Below are positions 1 through 10,827 of a DNA stretch of 64,000 bases, in pieces; position 1 is the stretch's first letter, and each line of letters begins with the position of its first letter. Origin of the DNA: Hypoxylon rubiginosum (taxonomy: Eukaryota; Ascomycota; Sordariomycetes; Xylariales; Hypoxylaceae); assembly GCA_902806565.1 (NCBI GenBank), contig CADCXA010000027.1:248001-312000 (forward strand), written 5' to 3'. The notes beneath the pieces were generated by a model that was given only the letters and a program-made list of their open reading frames with translations, did no database searches and was not told the origin of the DNA. Position numbers and translations under genes: made by a program.

Positions 1-1745
1 GTCTGCCGTAGAAATGCGTGCCAATATTCGGTCGTATGTCTCATGGAGGTCATGAGGTAACTGGCTTAGACTCTGGCGGATGGCTTTGACCGTACGAAGC
101 TTACTGAGAGTATCTAATTGGCATTGCACCCAGCGGAACCTACGATCATTAATATAATATGTGGCAGAAGAACATAGCCACTTACATTCCCGATGCTTGA
201 GCCTGCATTGACTTGGATATGTCGCTCTTCACATCGTCATTTAGCCATTGCAGGCTAGGATCTGTCTGTAACCTGAAATCGGTATACTTTGCAATATCTC
301 CATCAACCTCGGTGACCTGATCCTCGATACGTATATTGTGCCTACTAGGTTCTGACGTATCTCCTGCTCCTCGCGGCTCGTTACGAGGAAACTGATGTTT
401 CCCATTGTGTCGTGTACATGCCGAAAGAAATCCAAAGATTCTACTCGATCTTCAATCTCATCTAGAGCGTCTATAAGAACGATGACGTGATGCTTGCGTG
501 AGATAAGCTCTAGTGCCTCGAGGAGGAAAGGAACTTGAGGCTCTCGACTGCGCCCAGCATCTGTACTTGAGGAGAAAGTGTCTTCTATCAGACTATGAAT
601 GGTGCCGCCTTTCCGAAGGATTTGGCAGATTATGCTCCCGAGAAGATTAGTTAGGTTCTGGCTTTTGCTATTGCGAAAATCGCAGTAGAAATATGCTATT
701 GTTGGACGTCGTACTTCGTCTTGTTCAGCCCAGAGGATTAGGTGTCTGATAACATTAGACCTGTTGGATAATGTCAGCCATAACCGAGGAAGCATAATAT
801 TGCCTCGAGTATACTCACAGTAGCGTAGTCTTTCCCGATCCCGCTATGTCTGCTGTTAGTCTGTCGTGGGCGGAGCTGCACAGGTGGCTATAAAGACTTA
901 CGGAATCCACTAAGCCAGAGATTTCGCCCGGGCTGATCCCTCCAGTCTTGGAACTCGGTCGACTTTAGGAACCACTGACCAGTACCATCATGACACCGGT
1001 GTACAGCGGAATTGTACGACTCCCAAGGATCGATCGATGATAGCCACTTGAGTATTCGTTCTTGTGCCTGGTCTACTTTCGTTAGCTCTGATCATATGCC
1101 GACTTCGGGTACGTTATCTCACTCATATTTTGAATCGTCCATTGTGAAGTGAGGTCTGCTAAAGTACGGTCGATGTTACCGACGTCGTTTGCCATAGAGG
1201 ATGACGTTTTACTTAGTTCGAGAAGTAGAGCTCTACAGATGAAGTCAGTTGAAAATTGTGCATATAGAATCAAATCTCTAAACCTACACTTCATCCGCGG
1301 ATATGGCCAAGTTCAAGGTTGCCTTTGACCGTGCTAATCGTTCAAGGATAGGTGTAACCTCCCTCTCGGTTAGGGTCCATGATACAGCCTGTATGACCGC
1401 GCGAAATTTGTTCCCTGGTTGCTTGCTGAACTTCGCCGACAATATTTCTTCCAGGGCACGTAAGTCGTCCGAACAGAGCACCAGCGGCCCCTTATTGGTC
1501 TGACTTTGAGCGAGAACCTTTAATGCGGAATGCTGGCCGTGGTGTTCTCTTGGTTTTTCATCATCAATGGCTAGCTGGAAAAGAGCTTCAAGAACCCCCC
1601 TGAGCGCGCTCACTTCGTCTTGAACCTTGGAAAGAACCCATGGCCTGTCCTTTAGGATCTCGTATGCATTGTAACAAATGTGTAGGACTGCATTGCAGGC
1701 CTGAAGCAGTGCAATGGAAGATACTGTGATGCTAAGAGGATCCAT
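1..1745 (-). pseudogene. NACHT-domain NLR-like protein, partial, with apparent frameshift
   Basis: A fungal NOD-like receptor gene whose 3' part lies beyond the left edge. Exons inferred: 1745-1288, 1232-1123, 1087-902, 852-819, 760-186 and 139 to the edge; all junction phases agree. The start MDPLSITVSSIALL opens the helical N-terminal domain common to fungal NLRs. A middle block (DPWESYNSAVHRCHDGTGQWF) leads into the NACHT ATPase with Walker A GSGKTTLL (about 820-850) and a Walker B-like block VLIDALDEIED (about 450-480). Downstream, FRWVQCQLDTLSKL and LPHDLHETYDRIL are conserved family blocks. Odd points: near 350 the frame must slip, because IRQNL is followed by family-like sequence (PSRHNIRIEDQVTEVDGDI) only in another frame, and no GT-AG intron fits. 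The 35-bp intron at 1088-1122 is also very short. It may be a pseudogene or an assembly indel. Members typically act as intracellular sensors in non-self recognition; any C-terminal repeats would lie outside the window. Confidence 0.82.
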
Positions 1746-2088
1746 AAATACCTATAGAGTACTGATGTGGTGATGTACATAATTGTCAAGGAACAAGGAA
1801 TGTAGTCTAAAATGTAGATGTAGTGGATGTAGTGGATATTTGATCTCCATCAGCCACCGCTCCCCTCTCCTAGAGTAACCTAAATGACATGGTAGGTGGT
1901 ACTGCATGCTATAGCGGGCTGGGAAGCTTACATTTTTACGAAAACTGCTGTCCTATGAAGATGCAGCTTAGATGTAAGAAATCCGACAGGTCATTTCCGA
2001 ATTGGTTGAGCTTTATCATCGAGAAATTTACCCCAGTCCGCCCCAATCTTAACAAAACATATCTATTCCCATGCGCTGTGTCACGATA
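1746..2088. other. intergenic, NACHT promoter side
   Basis: Lies between the start of the NACHT gene and the end of the deaminase gene, both on the minus strand. It holds an imperfect short duplication, TGTAGTGGATGTAGTGGATA, near 1820-1840. No gene is supported. Confidence 0.5.
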
Positions 2089-3755
2089 CTATAAAGCGCA
2101 TCCACCACTAGAATCCGAATCCGAGTCAAACCCAGACATGGCCTCATTATGAAACTCACGATCTGAATTAGCTGATTCAATCGAGTCGGTGTCATCTTCG
2201 AGTGATGACGTGCTTGGTGCTTCAAGAGCGTCAGACTGCAATTCGATCCTGGAAATGCCCTCTGACAGCGCAGATTCTAGGAACATCAGCTCATGACATA
2301 GTACAAAAGGGGGTGGCAAGGCATACCGGCATCTAAGGTGACCAGCTCTCTTTCAGGAGAGTGTTTCCTAGGATGTCCTATGTCCAAAGGTGATTCCATC
2401 GATGACATGGTAATGCCGGTCCGTGAATCGGCGTGCCATCTAAGCGGGCCGGCCTTGCGTCGGATCTGGCTGAGGGCATCTTGCTTGATTGTCTGCAGCA
2501 TCTTATTCATCAAGTTCCGCTGCTCCTTATAACCTGGGTCCTCTGCTCCGCTAGGCAAAGCTGGCACCCCCCAGTTCGGATATATGTTCTGGTGAGACTC
2601 GGGTACGACCGGTCTTGCTTGGTGATGTTGGAAGTAGAGATGGCAGCAGTAGCACGCTGGCTTACTGCATCCAATGTACCTATCGTCGTCAACGAAGTTG
2701 ATATTGTTGTTGTGGAAATGTTCCAGAACCTGGATCTCGGCATGAATCTGTGGCTGGAAGTTTTTATCTTCGTACTGCCTGTGGATACGCTCTGTGATAT
2801 GGAACTTCTGATCTAGGGACCTTATGCCTTCTTCGTATTCTTTCAGTTTTGGGTCGTTTGCGGGCAGCATCCGCTTCAGAATACTAGGAAGGTTGGTGAG
2901 AGAGTCGGCCTGCGGTCGTGGGTTGCTGTCAACTGGCCTAATGAGGCGAACATCATACACATCGAACAGACGAGGCAATGAGGATGAATCTTTAATGGCC
3001 TCAATCGGTGCGCGAACGTGGTGAGCTAGCCGCCCCAAAAGATGATGTACCTGCTCGAAAGCAAGCACACGCTCATTAGTATGAGCCTCTCCGCCATATG
3101 GTTGAATTTCGCCTTCTAGCCAGCGCATTTCAGGTGCCTTTCGTTGGTCATAGGCTAGGGAGCAGACATCTAATATGCCTCTCTTAATGCTGAATTGACC
3201 TAGCCATGCTAAAAGCTTGGAGTCTACAATCATTAGTGCCTGACCTGAATGTTTGGATGATCAAAGCCAACCTGCTTCTGGGTTTTCGCTGTTGCGGTAT
3301 CGCTTGCACCTTGCGATGGCGGTGGACAACAACCTGATTTCCTTTTTCACCCTACGCTCAGCGAACCTGATGCATGTGTGAATGAAATCCTTTTCTAGGT
3401 AAGTTCTTAGCTCTTCTTCGAGCACAATAATGCAGTGTAACTTTGCCAAAGCAGGCTTCAGAAACTGCAAGATCCTAGCTCCTGAACGAGCTGTATTCGA
3501 AGCGATCCAGAAGACGAAGCGTTCATCGTTCTCTTCGATGCCAATAGACGCAGTGGTATCGCCACCCTTTTCGTAGTCGCAGAGATATGACAGATTGCGA
3601 AGCAGCCTCCTGCGGTTGACCTGTTCAGGAGTTTCATCCCAAGGGCTTGACGTATGTTCTCCTCGTGTCTTGCCAAGAGTTCTCAGCAAAATAATAGGTT
3701 CGTAGAATCGAGAAAGCAATTTCATATAAGGGTCTAGCCTTGGTTTAGGTCCCAT
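2089..3755 (-). CDS. OTT_1508-like fungal deaminase family protein
   Basis: Three exons (3755-3272, 3223-2327, 2276-2089) join in frame to 522 residues across introns of 48 and 50 bp. The middle exon carries the zinc-deaminase signature of the fungal OTT_1508 family: HAE at about residues 322-324 (H is a zinc ligand, E the proton donor), followed by GCSKPACYCC with cysteines near 347, 352, 354 and 355. The N-terminal 160 residues are helical and charged. The C-terminal tail is acidic and serine-rich (DSDSDSSGG), likely disordered. This family belongs to the cytidine-deaminase-like fold; substrates in fungi are not established. It lies just upstream of the NACHT gene in the same orientation, a typical neighbourhood for fast-evolving defence families. 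The start is the first ATG of the long first exon. Family assignment is good; biochemical role is inference. Confidence 0.86.
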
Positions 3756-4284
3756 TTCTTACTTCGCGAGAAGAGCACAGTATTGAGAGGAAAGCGAGTC
3801 AAAGGATACAAGTGAAAGACCCTACATATGCCCAACTATGATATTTATGGCTATCCTATATGATCAGTCACTTCCAGTACGGTGCTGGCACAGTATAATA
3901 GAACACATAGCAGTCATTTAGCATGCATCCAGTGGGCCCGACCGTCCTAGGATCTATTTGCTGACGGCCTTCAATTCGGCGCCTCTGATGTGACTGACAA
4001 GATCGTGTGGCATGAAACCTTGGTATTTGGATGTTCCATTGCGTACATCTTCGCGTTCCGCAACATATATGGCTTGTGAGTAATTGGTTGAGCTTGCAGC
4101 ATATCTCCTTCTCCAACTCTTGGCGAGGATGGGTTGCTTCAGGTGCCTGATCCGACATGTCAGAAAGACCTCCACGCTCACGCGGACAACTCTACTGCGC
4201 TGTCATATATCAGCTCAGCCTGCTTCTATGTGGACCCACCGGCCAAGTACATATATATATATGATTTCTAGATTATCCCCTTTC
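3756..4284. other. intergenic
   Basis: Gap between two minus-strand genes. It contains overlapping minus-strand reading frames of 75 and 96 codons (3954-4181, 3868-4158) with no recognisable motif and a TATATATAT run near 4253. No gene is supported. Confidence 0.5.
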
Positions 4285-4971
4285 TCAATGACCACCACGT
4301 TTCTTCTTCCCACCAACTTCATCAGCTGACTTATTTTGATTCTGGTCCGTTTGCAATCCCGATTTTCGAAGCCGACGTAAGAAGTTCTCATCTTCTAGCT
4401 TCGTTTGAGAAATTCCGAAGATTGACTCGTATATAGGAGCCATATCGTGTGGCCCGCATGGCCTAGAGTCGCCGCTTGCTCGCCGTTTTTCTAGAAATTT
4501 GGCGAATTTGGTGTGCAACATATCCTCAACGGTTTTCGATTGAGGTATCGGTATGGCTTTCTCATTATTTTCGGGGTCCCTCGCGTCGGGGTCTTCGTTG
4601 TTCTCGGTATAGGTATCCACGGTGGCTGCTCTGACGCACGCAGCCTCCTCCTGTGTGAAATAGGGGCTGCTGATGTAAAGGGGGTCTACTGTCAGAGATA
4701 ACCGTTCCTGGGAAGCATGGTCGGTGCGGACGTTTCGGAAGTCGTATAAGAGAACGCGAATCTTGTAGCCAAGATTCGAATCCGTTACGATAATTGAAGT
4801 TTTTATCGGTGATTGATGTTGAATAGACGTTGCCGCTGCCACCGACCTTGCCTTTTTTCTTGCCCCAGCCATCTTATAATTCGAATTGTTCGTAATTATT
4901 CTGCCGCTCTTGAAGAAGATATCGTACTGAACAAGCTCTCTGAGGCTTAGTGGAGATCCGTTATTGGACAA
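4285..4971 (-). CDS. hypothetical protein, charged C-terminal tail
   Basis: Single-exon frame of 228 codons without recognised domain. It has a Lys/Arg patch around residues 35-45, an acidic Asn/Glu/Asp stretch near 120-140 and a basic end (GGKKKRGGH). An internal methionine at about residue 34 (MAGARKKARS) is an equally possible start. The first start codon lies inside one copy of an imperfect 36-bp tandem duplication (about 4928-4997), so the 5' end has been rearranged. Length and absence of stops make it plausible as a gene or a fragment of one; function unknown. Confidence 0.5.
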   Translation of the reverse strand: MSNNGSPLSLRELVQYDIFFKSGRIITNNSNYKMAGARKKARSVAAATSIQHQSPIKTSIIVTDSNLGYKIRVLLYDFRNVRTDHASQERLSLTVDPLYISSPYFTQEEAACVRAATVDTYTENNEDPDARDPENNEKAIPIPQSKTVEDMLHTKFAKFLEKRRASGDSRPCGPHDMAPIYESIFGISQTKLEDENFLRRLRKSGLQTDQNQNKSADEVGGKKKRGGH

Positions 4972-4997
4972 GTTCTCTAATGTTTAGTAAAGATCCG
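4928..4997. repeat. imperfect 36-bp tandem duplication
   Basis: Two diverged copies follow each other: ACAAGCTCTCTGAGGCTTAG..GATCCGTT then ACAAGTTCTCTAATGTTTAG..GATCCGTT. The duplication covers the candidate start codon of the neighbouring unknown gene. Confidence 0.75.
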
Positions 4998-6564
4998 TTC
5001 GAAGAAAGATGAAGGGGATGGATTCGGTAGAAAAAGGGGAGGGGAAAAGATTCCTTTTAAAGAAGTAAAAAGTAGTTCTAACAGCACTTCGTCATCTAAG
5101 TTTAATAATAGGTTCGACCTTATCTACCCCTAGGCATAATATCAAAATTCAAAAAACTCCAAGAATGCCTACCTGATCCTAGGGAACCTTAAGCTTAATC
5201 TTGCTCGAGCTTAGACCTCGTTTTCCATATATACTCCGCCGATGATAATATCAAGCGACGTCGCTACCATAGATGTCATTGAGGATGAGAGCACCATGGT
5301 ATCTATCAGAAGCCCGTGGGTGTTTAGCTCACCAAGTTAAAGCATTAAGAATATACAGTAGTACAGACGAACACCCTAGTATGGGGCATCAACTATGTAC
5401 CTTTGACCTCTAACTAATGGTACCATTATCTGCTTCGCAGTCCTTCGAGGGACGGTCTTGTAAGTCAGGGGAGTGGGTTTTATTAAGAGCTGTGCGATTT
5501 GCAGACGAAAGGCTACCTATCTACAGGCAACCTCTTCTAACGGGTTGAAGGCCAGAAGGCTGGAGCTCTGACATGTATTGAGAATCGTGGACAGGTGCGA
5601 TAAGGGATGAAGACATTGCGAATACCTGCAAATAATCAACATCCCGAAGAAGATGAAGATGAAGATGAAGATGAAGATGAAGATGAAGCGGAAGAAGAGG
5701 AGGATGACGACGACGAAGAAGAAAAAAAAGAAACAAAAACTCCGAAATAGCCGTCTATGGTCCCGCGCCATCTTGTCGCGCGTATCCCGTAAATGACAGT
5801 GTTCCTCCGATAGTTATTCGTCATACTAGGTCCAAATAAAGAGATTGATAATAATAACAATAAAAATGAGGAAGGTTGCGGTGTAGACAAGCCAGAGCAG
5901 ACCATGGAGGAGCTAGTTAAGGCTCAACAGCTAAAGCGCATCTCTGCCTCCAGCATCTCCAACATGTCCTGGTATTTGCCACCGTGTCTGACCTAAACCG
6001 ATCTCTGAGAAGATTGAAGTTGACTGATATTTCTAGTCTGAGGTGGTCTGAATTTTGGTTCCAATAGTGTAGGAATATGCTTCTATCCTCGGGTGGGTGT
6101 TTGTGCGGAAGCAGACGATGGAGTCAGGAGGGAGCAGGAAAGGTGCAAGCTGCAATTCGTCATATAACTGTTCCACTTTATCGCGCCGCACATATACGCC
6201 GGCCAAGACGGGCTTCCTTCCTGATGCTCAGCCCCTTGCCCCTCTAAGAGCAATAGCAATACAGAGTATTATAGATAGGGATAATTGCATATGTGAGGTA
6301 CCCAGTTGAATATAACCATTTTAGCACTATTCAGCGGAAAATAGCTGGACGGCGTAGCTGGACAGCGAGCCGGACAGCGAGATAGCGAGCCAAGCAGCCA
6401 AGCAAGATGAGACCAGGGTGTTTTAATAATAGATATCGCGAGCGAAATGCCGTTTTCTTTTTTTGCTCTATCGCATCCCCCGCCACGTGTTTCCATCGTT
6501 ACACCTTCGTATCTAGTGCCATTTACATTCACGGAGGCCGGCATTTAGTTATAGCTCTACTACC
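4972..6564. other. intergenic with simple repeats
   Basis: About 1.6 kb without a supported gene. It holds the GAA-tailed dispersed repeat (5515-5735) and short tandem arrays of AGCTGGACGGCGT / AGCCGGACAGCGAG units at 6346-6405. The Ser-rich or Phe-rich open frames here are translations of the simple repeat. Confidence 0.6.
5515..5735 (+). repeat. dispersed repeat copy A with GATGAA microsatellite tail
   Basis: The stretch 5521-5640 (GGGTTGAAGGCCAGAAGG, GGACAGGTGCGATAAGGGATG, AAGACATTGCGAATA) matches 35400-35518 over its length with scattered substitutions. Both copies end in a purine-rich simple repeat on the same strand, here GAAGAT units from about 5645 to 5700 and then GAC/GAA units. Body plus simple-repeat tail is a SINE- or LINE-end-like layout. 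Confidence 0.7.
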
Positions 6565-7864
6565 ATGGCGTCCAACTCTGGCCTTCCAACTCACCACCGG
6601 ATCCCAAAGCTAGGACATAAAAAGTCCATATTTGGTATGCAATTTGAACATCTGGCCTTCCTTCCGAGCCCTTGCTAGTGGGATCTGACGCGCTCCAGGC
6701 TGCCAACGATGTCGCGCCAGGCGTGTAAAGGTTGTAACGAAATGATTATCTGAATGAAAGACGTACTCTGACTAAGATATTCGCGTTATCTAGTGCGACG
6801 AGGTAAAACCTGTCTGTCATAACTGCAAGCGGTTTGGACTCCCTTGTGTGTATGATCGCGACACGTTCGCGAGAGCCTCTGAGAAGTCAACCTCGGCTCG
6901 ATTGTCTCCTGGTGGGGCCGAGGATGACGACCCGCCGGAGGGTCGGACGCGGCGGATGCTAGAGACCAGGCTAATGCACCAGTACCTTGCTGAGACGGGC
7001 AGCTCGATTGCGGCTGACGAGAATACGCGGGAGCTGTTTTCCCGGGTGATCCCGAAGCTTTCGCTTGACTCGGACGCACTGTTATACTCCATGTATACCA
7101 TTGCCGCCTTACACTTGCAAAGACTTGGCAGAGGCGAAGAAATCGAGGGCGGCGCCGAGAATGCTGCCAACAGATACTTCTCCATGGCCGTTCGAGAGCA
7201 CAACAAAGACATACCCAAGATTAGCAGGCAAACAGCCGACGCGGTCTGCTTGACTTCTTGCTTGATGCGGTGCATTGCGCGCGTCCAACTGCTGGGTCGG
7301 AGGCTGCAGCCCTATACACCGCCGTGGCAATGGCTGGTCCTCGCCCAGACGTCCGCTTCCACGTTCATAGAAGCATGGGAGAAGGTGGGCCCCGATCCCA
7401 GCTCGGTGGCATACCAGTTGATCAAGGGGACATTGCCCCTCTACGAAAGGGGCAGGCTGCCAAGTCGAAGGAACATCGGAAGGCTGAAGCATCTACTACA
7501 CCGCCCCGAAGAAGTTCGAGCGACCGAGCCGTGGGATCCGGAAATCGAAGACGCGTACGCTCGTACGCTCGATTATATCTGCAGCGCCATCGACTTAGCG
7601 GACAACGAAGAATCGTCCGGAGGCGTCTTCAGGATGCTAGTCATGTTTCCGATGCTGCTGGACCGGCGATACGTGGAGGAAGTCAAGGCAGGGTCGCCGA
7701 GGGCTTTAGTTATTCTCGCCCATTACTTCGCGTTGCTTGTAGGGTTTGAAGACGTCTGGTGCATTGGAAGTATAGGGGCTGATGAGGTCCGCGCCATAAT
7801 CGATGCACTGCCTGACCAGTGGCAAGGTCTACTCGCATGGCCGAAAAAAGCGATAGAGATGTAA
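6565..7864 (+). CDS. Zn2Cys6 fungal transcription factor (UPC2-like group)
   Basis: Three exons (6565-6634, 6699-6730, 6794-7864) join in frame to 390 residues. The zinc cluster is only visible after splicing: the first exon ends GHKKSIFG, the 32-bp second exon gives CQRCRARRVK, and the third begins CDEVKPVCHNCKRFGLPC, matching C-x2-C-x6-C-x6-C-x2-C-x6-C. The rest resembles the fungal-specific regulatory region seen in sterol-uptake-control-like factors (helical blocks LMHQYLAETGSS, LLYSMYTIAALHL). It should bind DNA as a nuclear regulator; its targets are unknown. It lies 392 bp upstream of a secreted hydrolase in the same orientation, which could be a target. Start chosen because it supplies the conserved GHKKS lead-in and a GTATGC donor. 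Confidence 0.88.
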
Positions 7865-8256
7865 AATAAACCCATCTTGTTAAAGAACAACAATTAACCG
7901 AAGTAATCTAGATATTTTGTGTAGTTCCTCGGATCCTTTCGTGGGTATGCGATGCCTTAAATGCCAAGCTACAAAAGTGGGCCGCTCTCGTTCTCGTTCT
8001 CGCTCCCTTTTCCAGAAGCGCATCGTCAGCAATTGGCTTTGAATAGCTTCATAACATGCTCGGTAAACATTATACGTACTGCGCCTCAAATGATGACAAA
8101 AGTTATGGTTTGTATGAAAGGCGGAAGAGATTCGAATGTAGTATAAAGTCTGGACTTGTCCCTATGATGAATTCTCAATATCCATGATAACTGCTAATAA
8201 CATCACCAACCAAACCAGTCTAAAGAATACTTGATATTCCTATCAATTTTGACAAT
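7865..8256. other. intergenic, hydrolase promoter
   Basis: A short CTCGTTCTCGTTCTCGCTCC tandem hexamer run lies near 7986-8008. No gene is supported. Confidence 0.5.
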
Positions 8257-9647
8257 ATGAAGTTTCTAAGTTTATCGCAGCTCTCATGGCTCCTTTTCAC
8301 TTGCCCTACTTTGGTGTTTGTAAGTGTTCAATGGTTCTGAGAGCGGCCGTCTTTACTAACGTGTGTTGGCAGGGCTCTCCTTTTACACCAGATACGCCGC
8401 AGAAATCTCATAATATCAAGAGAGACAACGATACGAGCCCCGGTTCCATGGTACAACTGAACGCTGACTCGGACTTCCACTTCGAAATCCTCCGCGCGCT
8501 GTCTTTTGCACCTTACCAAGGCGCCGACATCGGCGAGGTATTGGTCGCCGCGAACCAGATCGTGCCAGGAGATTTCGAAAGCTTCCACGATGCATTCTAC
8601 GACCTTGCCAACAGGGTCCACGACTCTGCGCAAGCCATCGACTCTGCCCGGTACCCCGTATCCGCGAGGAACGCGCTCTTCCGGGAGGCGGCCTACTACC
8701 GGTCGGCCGACTTCTTCCTCCACGGGAACTGGACCGACCCCAGGATCGACTCGCTGTGGACGCAGCAGCTCGCGGCCTTCGACGCGGCGATCAAGCTGCT
8801 GCCGACGCCCGGCGAGCGCGTCACTCTGCAAGGCGACGGCTTCGAGATCCCCGCCGTCTTCTACGGCAGCGGCCTGCGCGGGCGGCGCCCCACCATGCTC
8901 ATGTGCAACGGCTACGACGGCGCGCAGGAGGAGATGTACCACGCCGTGGGCGAGGCGGTCCTGCAGCGCGGCATGAACGTCATCACGTTCGAGGGGCCCG
9001 GCCAGCCGACGGTGCGGCGCCAGCAGGGGGCCGGCTTCATCCCCGAGTGGGAGAAGGTCGTCACGCCCGTCATCGACTACGCCCTGTCGCGCCGCGACGT
9101 CGACGCCCATAAGATCGGGCTCTGGGGCCAGTCGTTCGCCGGCTACCTCGCGCCGCGCGCCGCCGCCTTCGACCACCGCCTCGCCGCCGTCGTCGCCTTC
9201 GACGGCCTCTACTCCTTCGCGCAGGCCGTCTTCGACCAGTTCGGGCCCGAGGTGACGGCGCTGTACGAGTCCGGCGACGAAGAGACCTTCAACGGTATCA
9301 TCCTCTCCGTGCTCGCGGACCCCGCCACTCCGACCACCGTCCGATGGGCCATCGAGCAGGGGATTTGGTCGTTCAAGTCCGCGAGCCCGTTTGAGTGGGC
9401 CACCGAAGTGGAAAAGTACACGCTGGATGGCATCGTGCAGAATATCACCACCCCCGTCTTCGTTGCCGCCGCGCAGGAAGAGAAGTTCTTCGCCGGCCAG
9501 GCGCAGATACTGGCTGAGAAGTTGGGTGACCTCGCCACCTACCATCTCTTCGAGTCTATCGACGGTGCGGGGGAACACTGCTCACTTGGTGCGAGTGTGT
9601 TATCCAACCAAGTTGTGCTTGATTGGTTCCAAGATATCATCTCTTAG
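8257..9647 (+). CDS. secreted alpha/beta hydrolase (DUF1100/FrsA-like, dihydropseudooxynicotine-hydrolase type)
   Basis: Two exons (8257-8319, 8373-9647; 53-bp GTAAGT intron) give 445 residues. The first exon encodes a signal peptide (MKFLSLSQLSWLLFTCPTLV), which an unspliced start would miss. The body has the alpha/beta-hydrolase plan: oxyanion-side MLMCNGYDGAQEEM, FEGPGQPTVRRQ, nucleophile elbow GQSFAG with Ser near residue 275, and a C-terminal histidine in GAGEHC. FEGPGQ and GQSFAGYLAPRA are typical of the FrsA/DUF1100 group, which includes C-C-bond hydrolases and esterases. The substrate cannot be told. The region 8650-9250 is markedly richer in G and C, with G/C-ending codons, than either flank. 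The C6 regulator upstream is its closest neighbour. Confidence 0.88.
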
Positions 9648-9925
9648 CCGGCCCATATGCAATGGAGTCTTCAGGTCTTCGGGTATTGACGAATTTGGGG
9701 TCTCATAAGCTTGTAACTAGACCATCACTTAGAATTATTGTTGCTTCTAGGGCCGATACGCTATATGCCGTATATGAATCATACTCAACAGTATTGTACT
9801 CCACACCCATGGTAGACTCATAGGCTCGCCCATGCTATTTTCAACTCTAAGATCAGTACTGAACAAGTAGAAGACGTAGACAAAAAGAGAACGTGAAATG
9901 CAGAGAAGATACTCAAAAAGATGAC
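9648..9925. other. intergenic
   Basis: Between the hydrolase stop and tRNA-Gly; AT-rich 3' flank, nothing else seen. Confidence 0.5.
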
Positions 9926-9996
9926 TGCATCAGCCGCGAATCGAACGCGGGGCCCATCGATGGCAACGATGGATTTTACCACTAAACCACTGATGC
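9926..9996 (-). tRNA. tRNA-Gly (GCC)
   Basis: A 71-nt cloverleaf on the minus strand. The acceptor stem GCATCAG pairs with CTGATGC, discriminator A. The D-arm is GTGGTTTAGTGGTAAAAT (A box), the anticodon stem-loop CATCG-TTGCCAT-CGATG gives anticodon GCC, and the T-arm CCGCGTTCGATTCGCGG is the B box. No intron. It reads glycine codons GGC/GGU. Confidence 0.95.
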
Positions 9997-10827
9997 CTCC
10001 ACAACATGGAACCTGAAAGCATATGGGGACTGAGATAGGGCTAATTAGTAGTAGAACTGCTTATATATGACTATCCACTACCCACAAGCCTAGGCTTGAC
10101 GTATCCTGGTTTTGAATCCACAACTGACCAGGTTTGATATACGTAGATTTTGGTAACTTCGGCCGTTCTAGTCGCTTCTGGGCTTCGTGTTGATACTACG
10201 GAGTGTTTGAGCGGGAAGTCGGAATCTTGATGTGTAAGATTGCTACCCTAGAGCTGAGTGATTCTGAAATGAAACACTATAATGGCGGAGGGATATATCC
10301 TATACATGACCTGTTCATCGCCAGCTTGAGGCTGTTGGGCCAGGTAACAGGTAGATACGTCGAAAGCTTCCTAAGCGTAAAGAGAGAAGAAATTTCCGAA
10401 TTCAGACAGTCAAGTCACATTCTGACCAATGACAGCGGAGCGGAATCTTGGCAGGGAAAATCGCGTTACGGGTGACGGGCCACAGGAGACCAGGGGCTAG
10501 AAAATATAGCGGGAATAGGTTGCAACGCTATGAGGTAGTTAGCGGTTACTGTGGTCTCAAAATACATCTGTATTAGTTAGTTCTGCGTGCTCCAAAGCTG
10601 TGAAACGCTTAGGCGCTACGTGTAGACTCGTGATTGTTTGTAGATGGTTTGTGTGAATTATCTTTTGTGATTAATCATTGCTTGCCTAGCACTTTGTTTG
10701 TGCGTGAGTAGGTACCTTGGGGAATCTCTTAATATCCTTATAATTCCCGTAATGCATATCCATGGCTCGCTGCCTTAGAAATCCAGAGCATTATAATACA
10801 GCTTTTGTATGTACCTATTCCAGGGAA
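9997..10827. other. intergenic
   Basis: No supported gene. A 90-codon plus-strand frame at 10203-10475 has no family motif. An AGGTACCT palindrome occurs near 10709. Confidence 0.5.

Noticed and set aside
5521..5905. Minus-strand frames rich in Ser, Phe/Ile or His/Leu
   Set aside because: They are three-frame readings of the GAAGAT microsatellite.
8328..9578. 416-codon antisense open frame across the hydrolase gene
   Set aside because: It is a by-product of the GC-rich codon bias of the plus-strand gene; its translation is Arg/Gly/Glu/Val-rich without family motifs.
10203..10475. 90-codon plus-strand frame
   Set aside because: No motif, no splice partners and no conserved-looking residues; chance frame.
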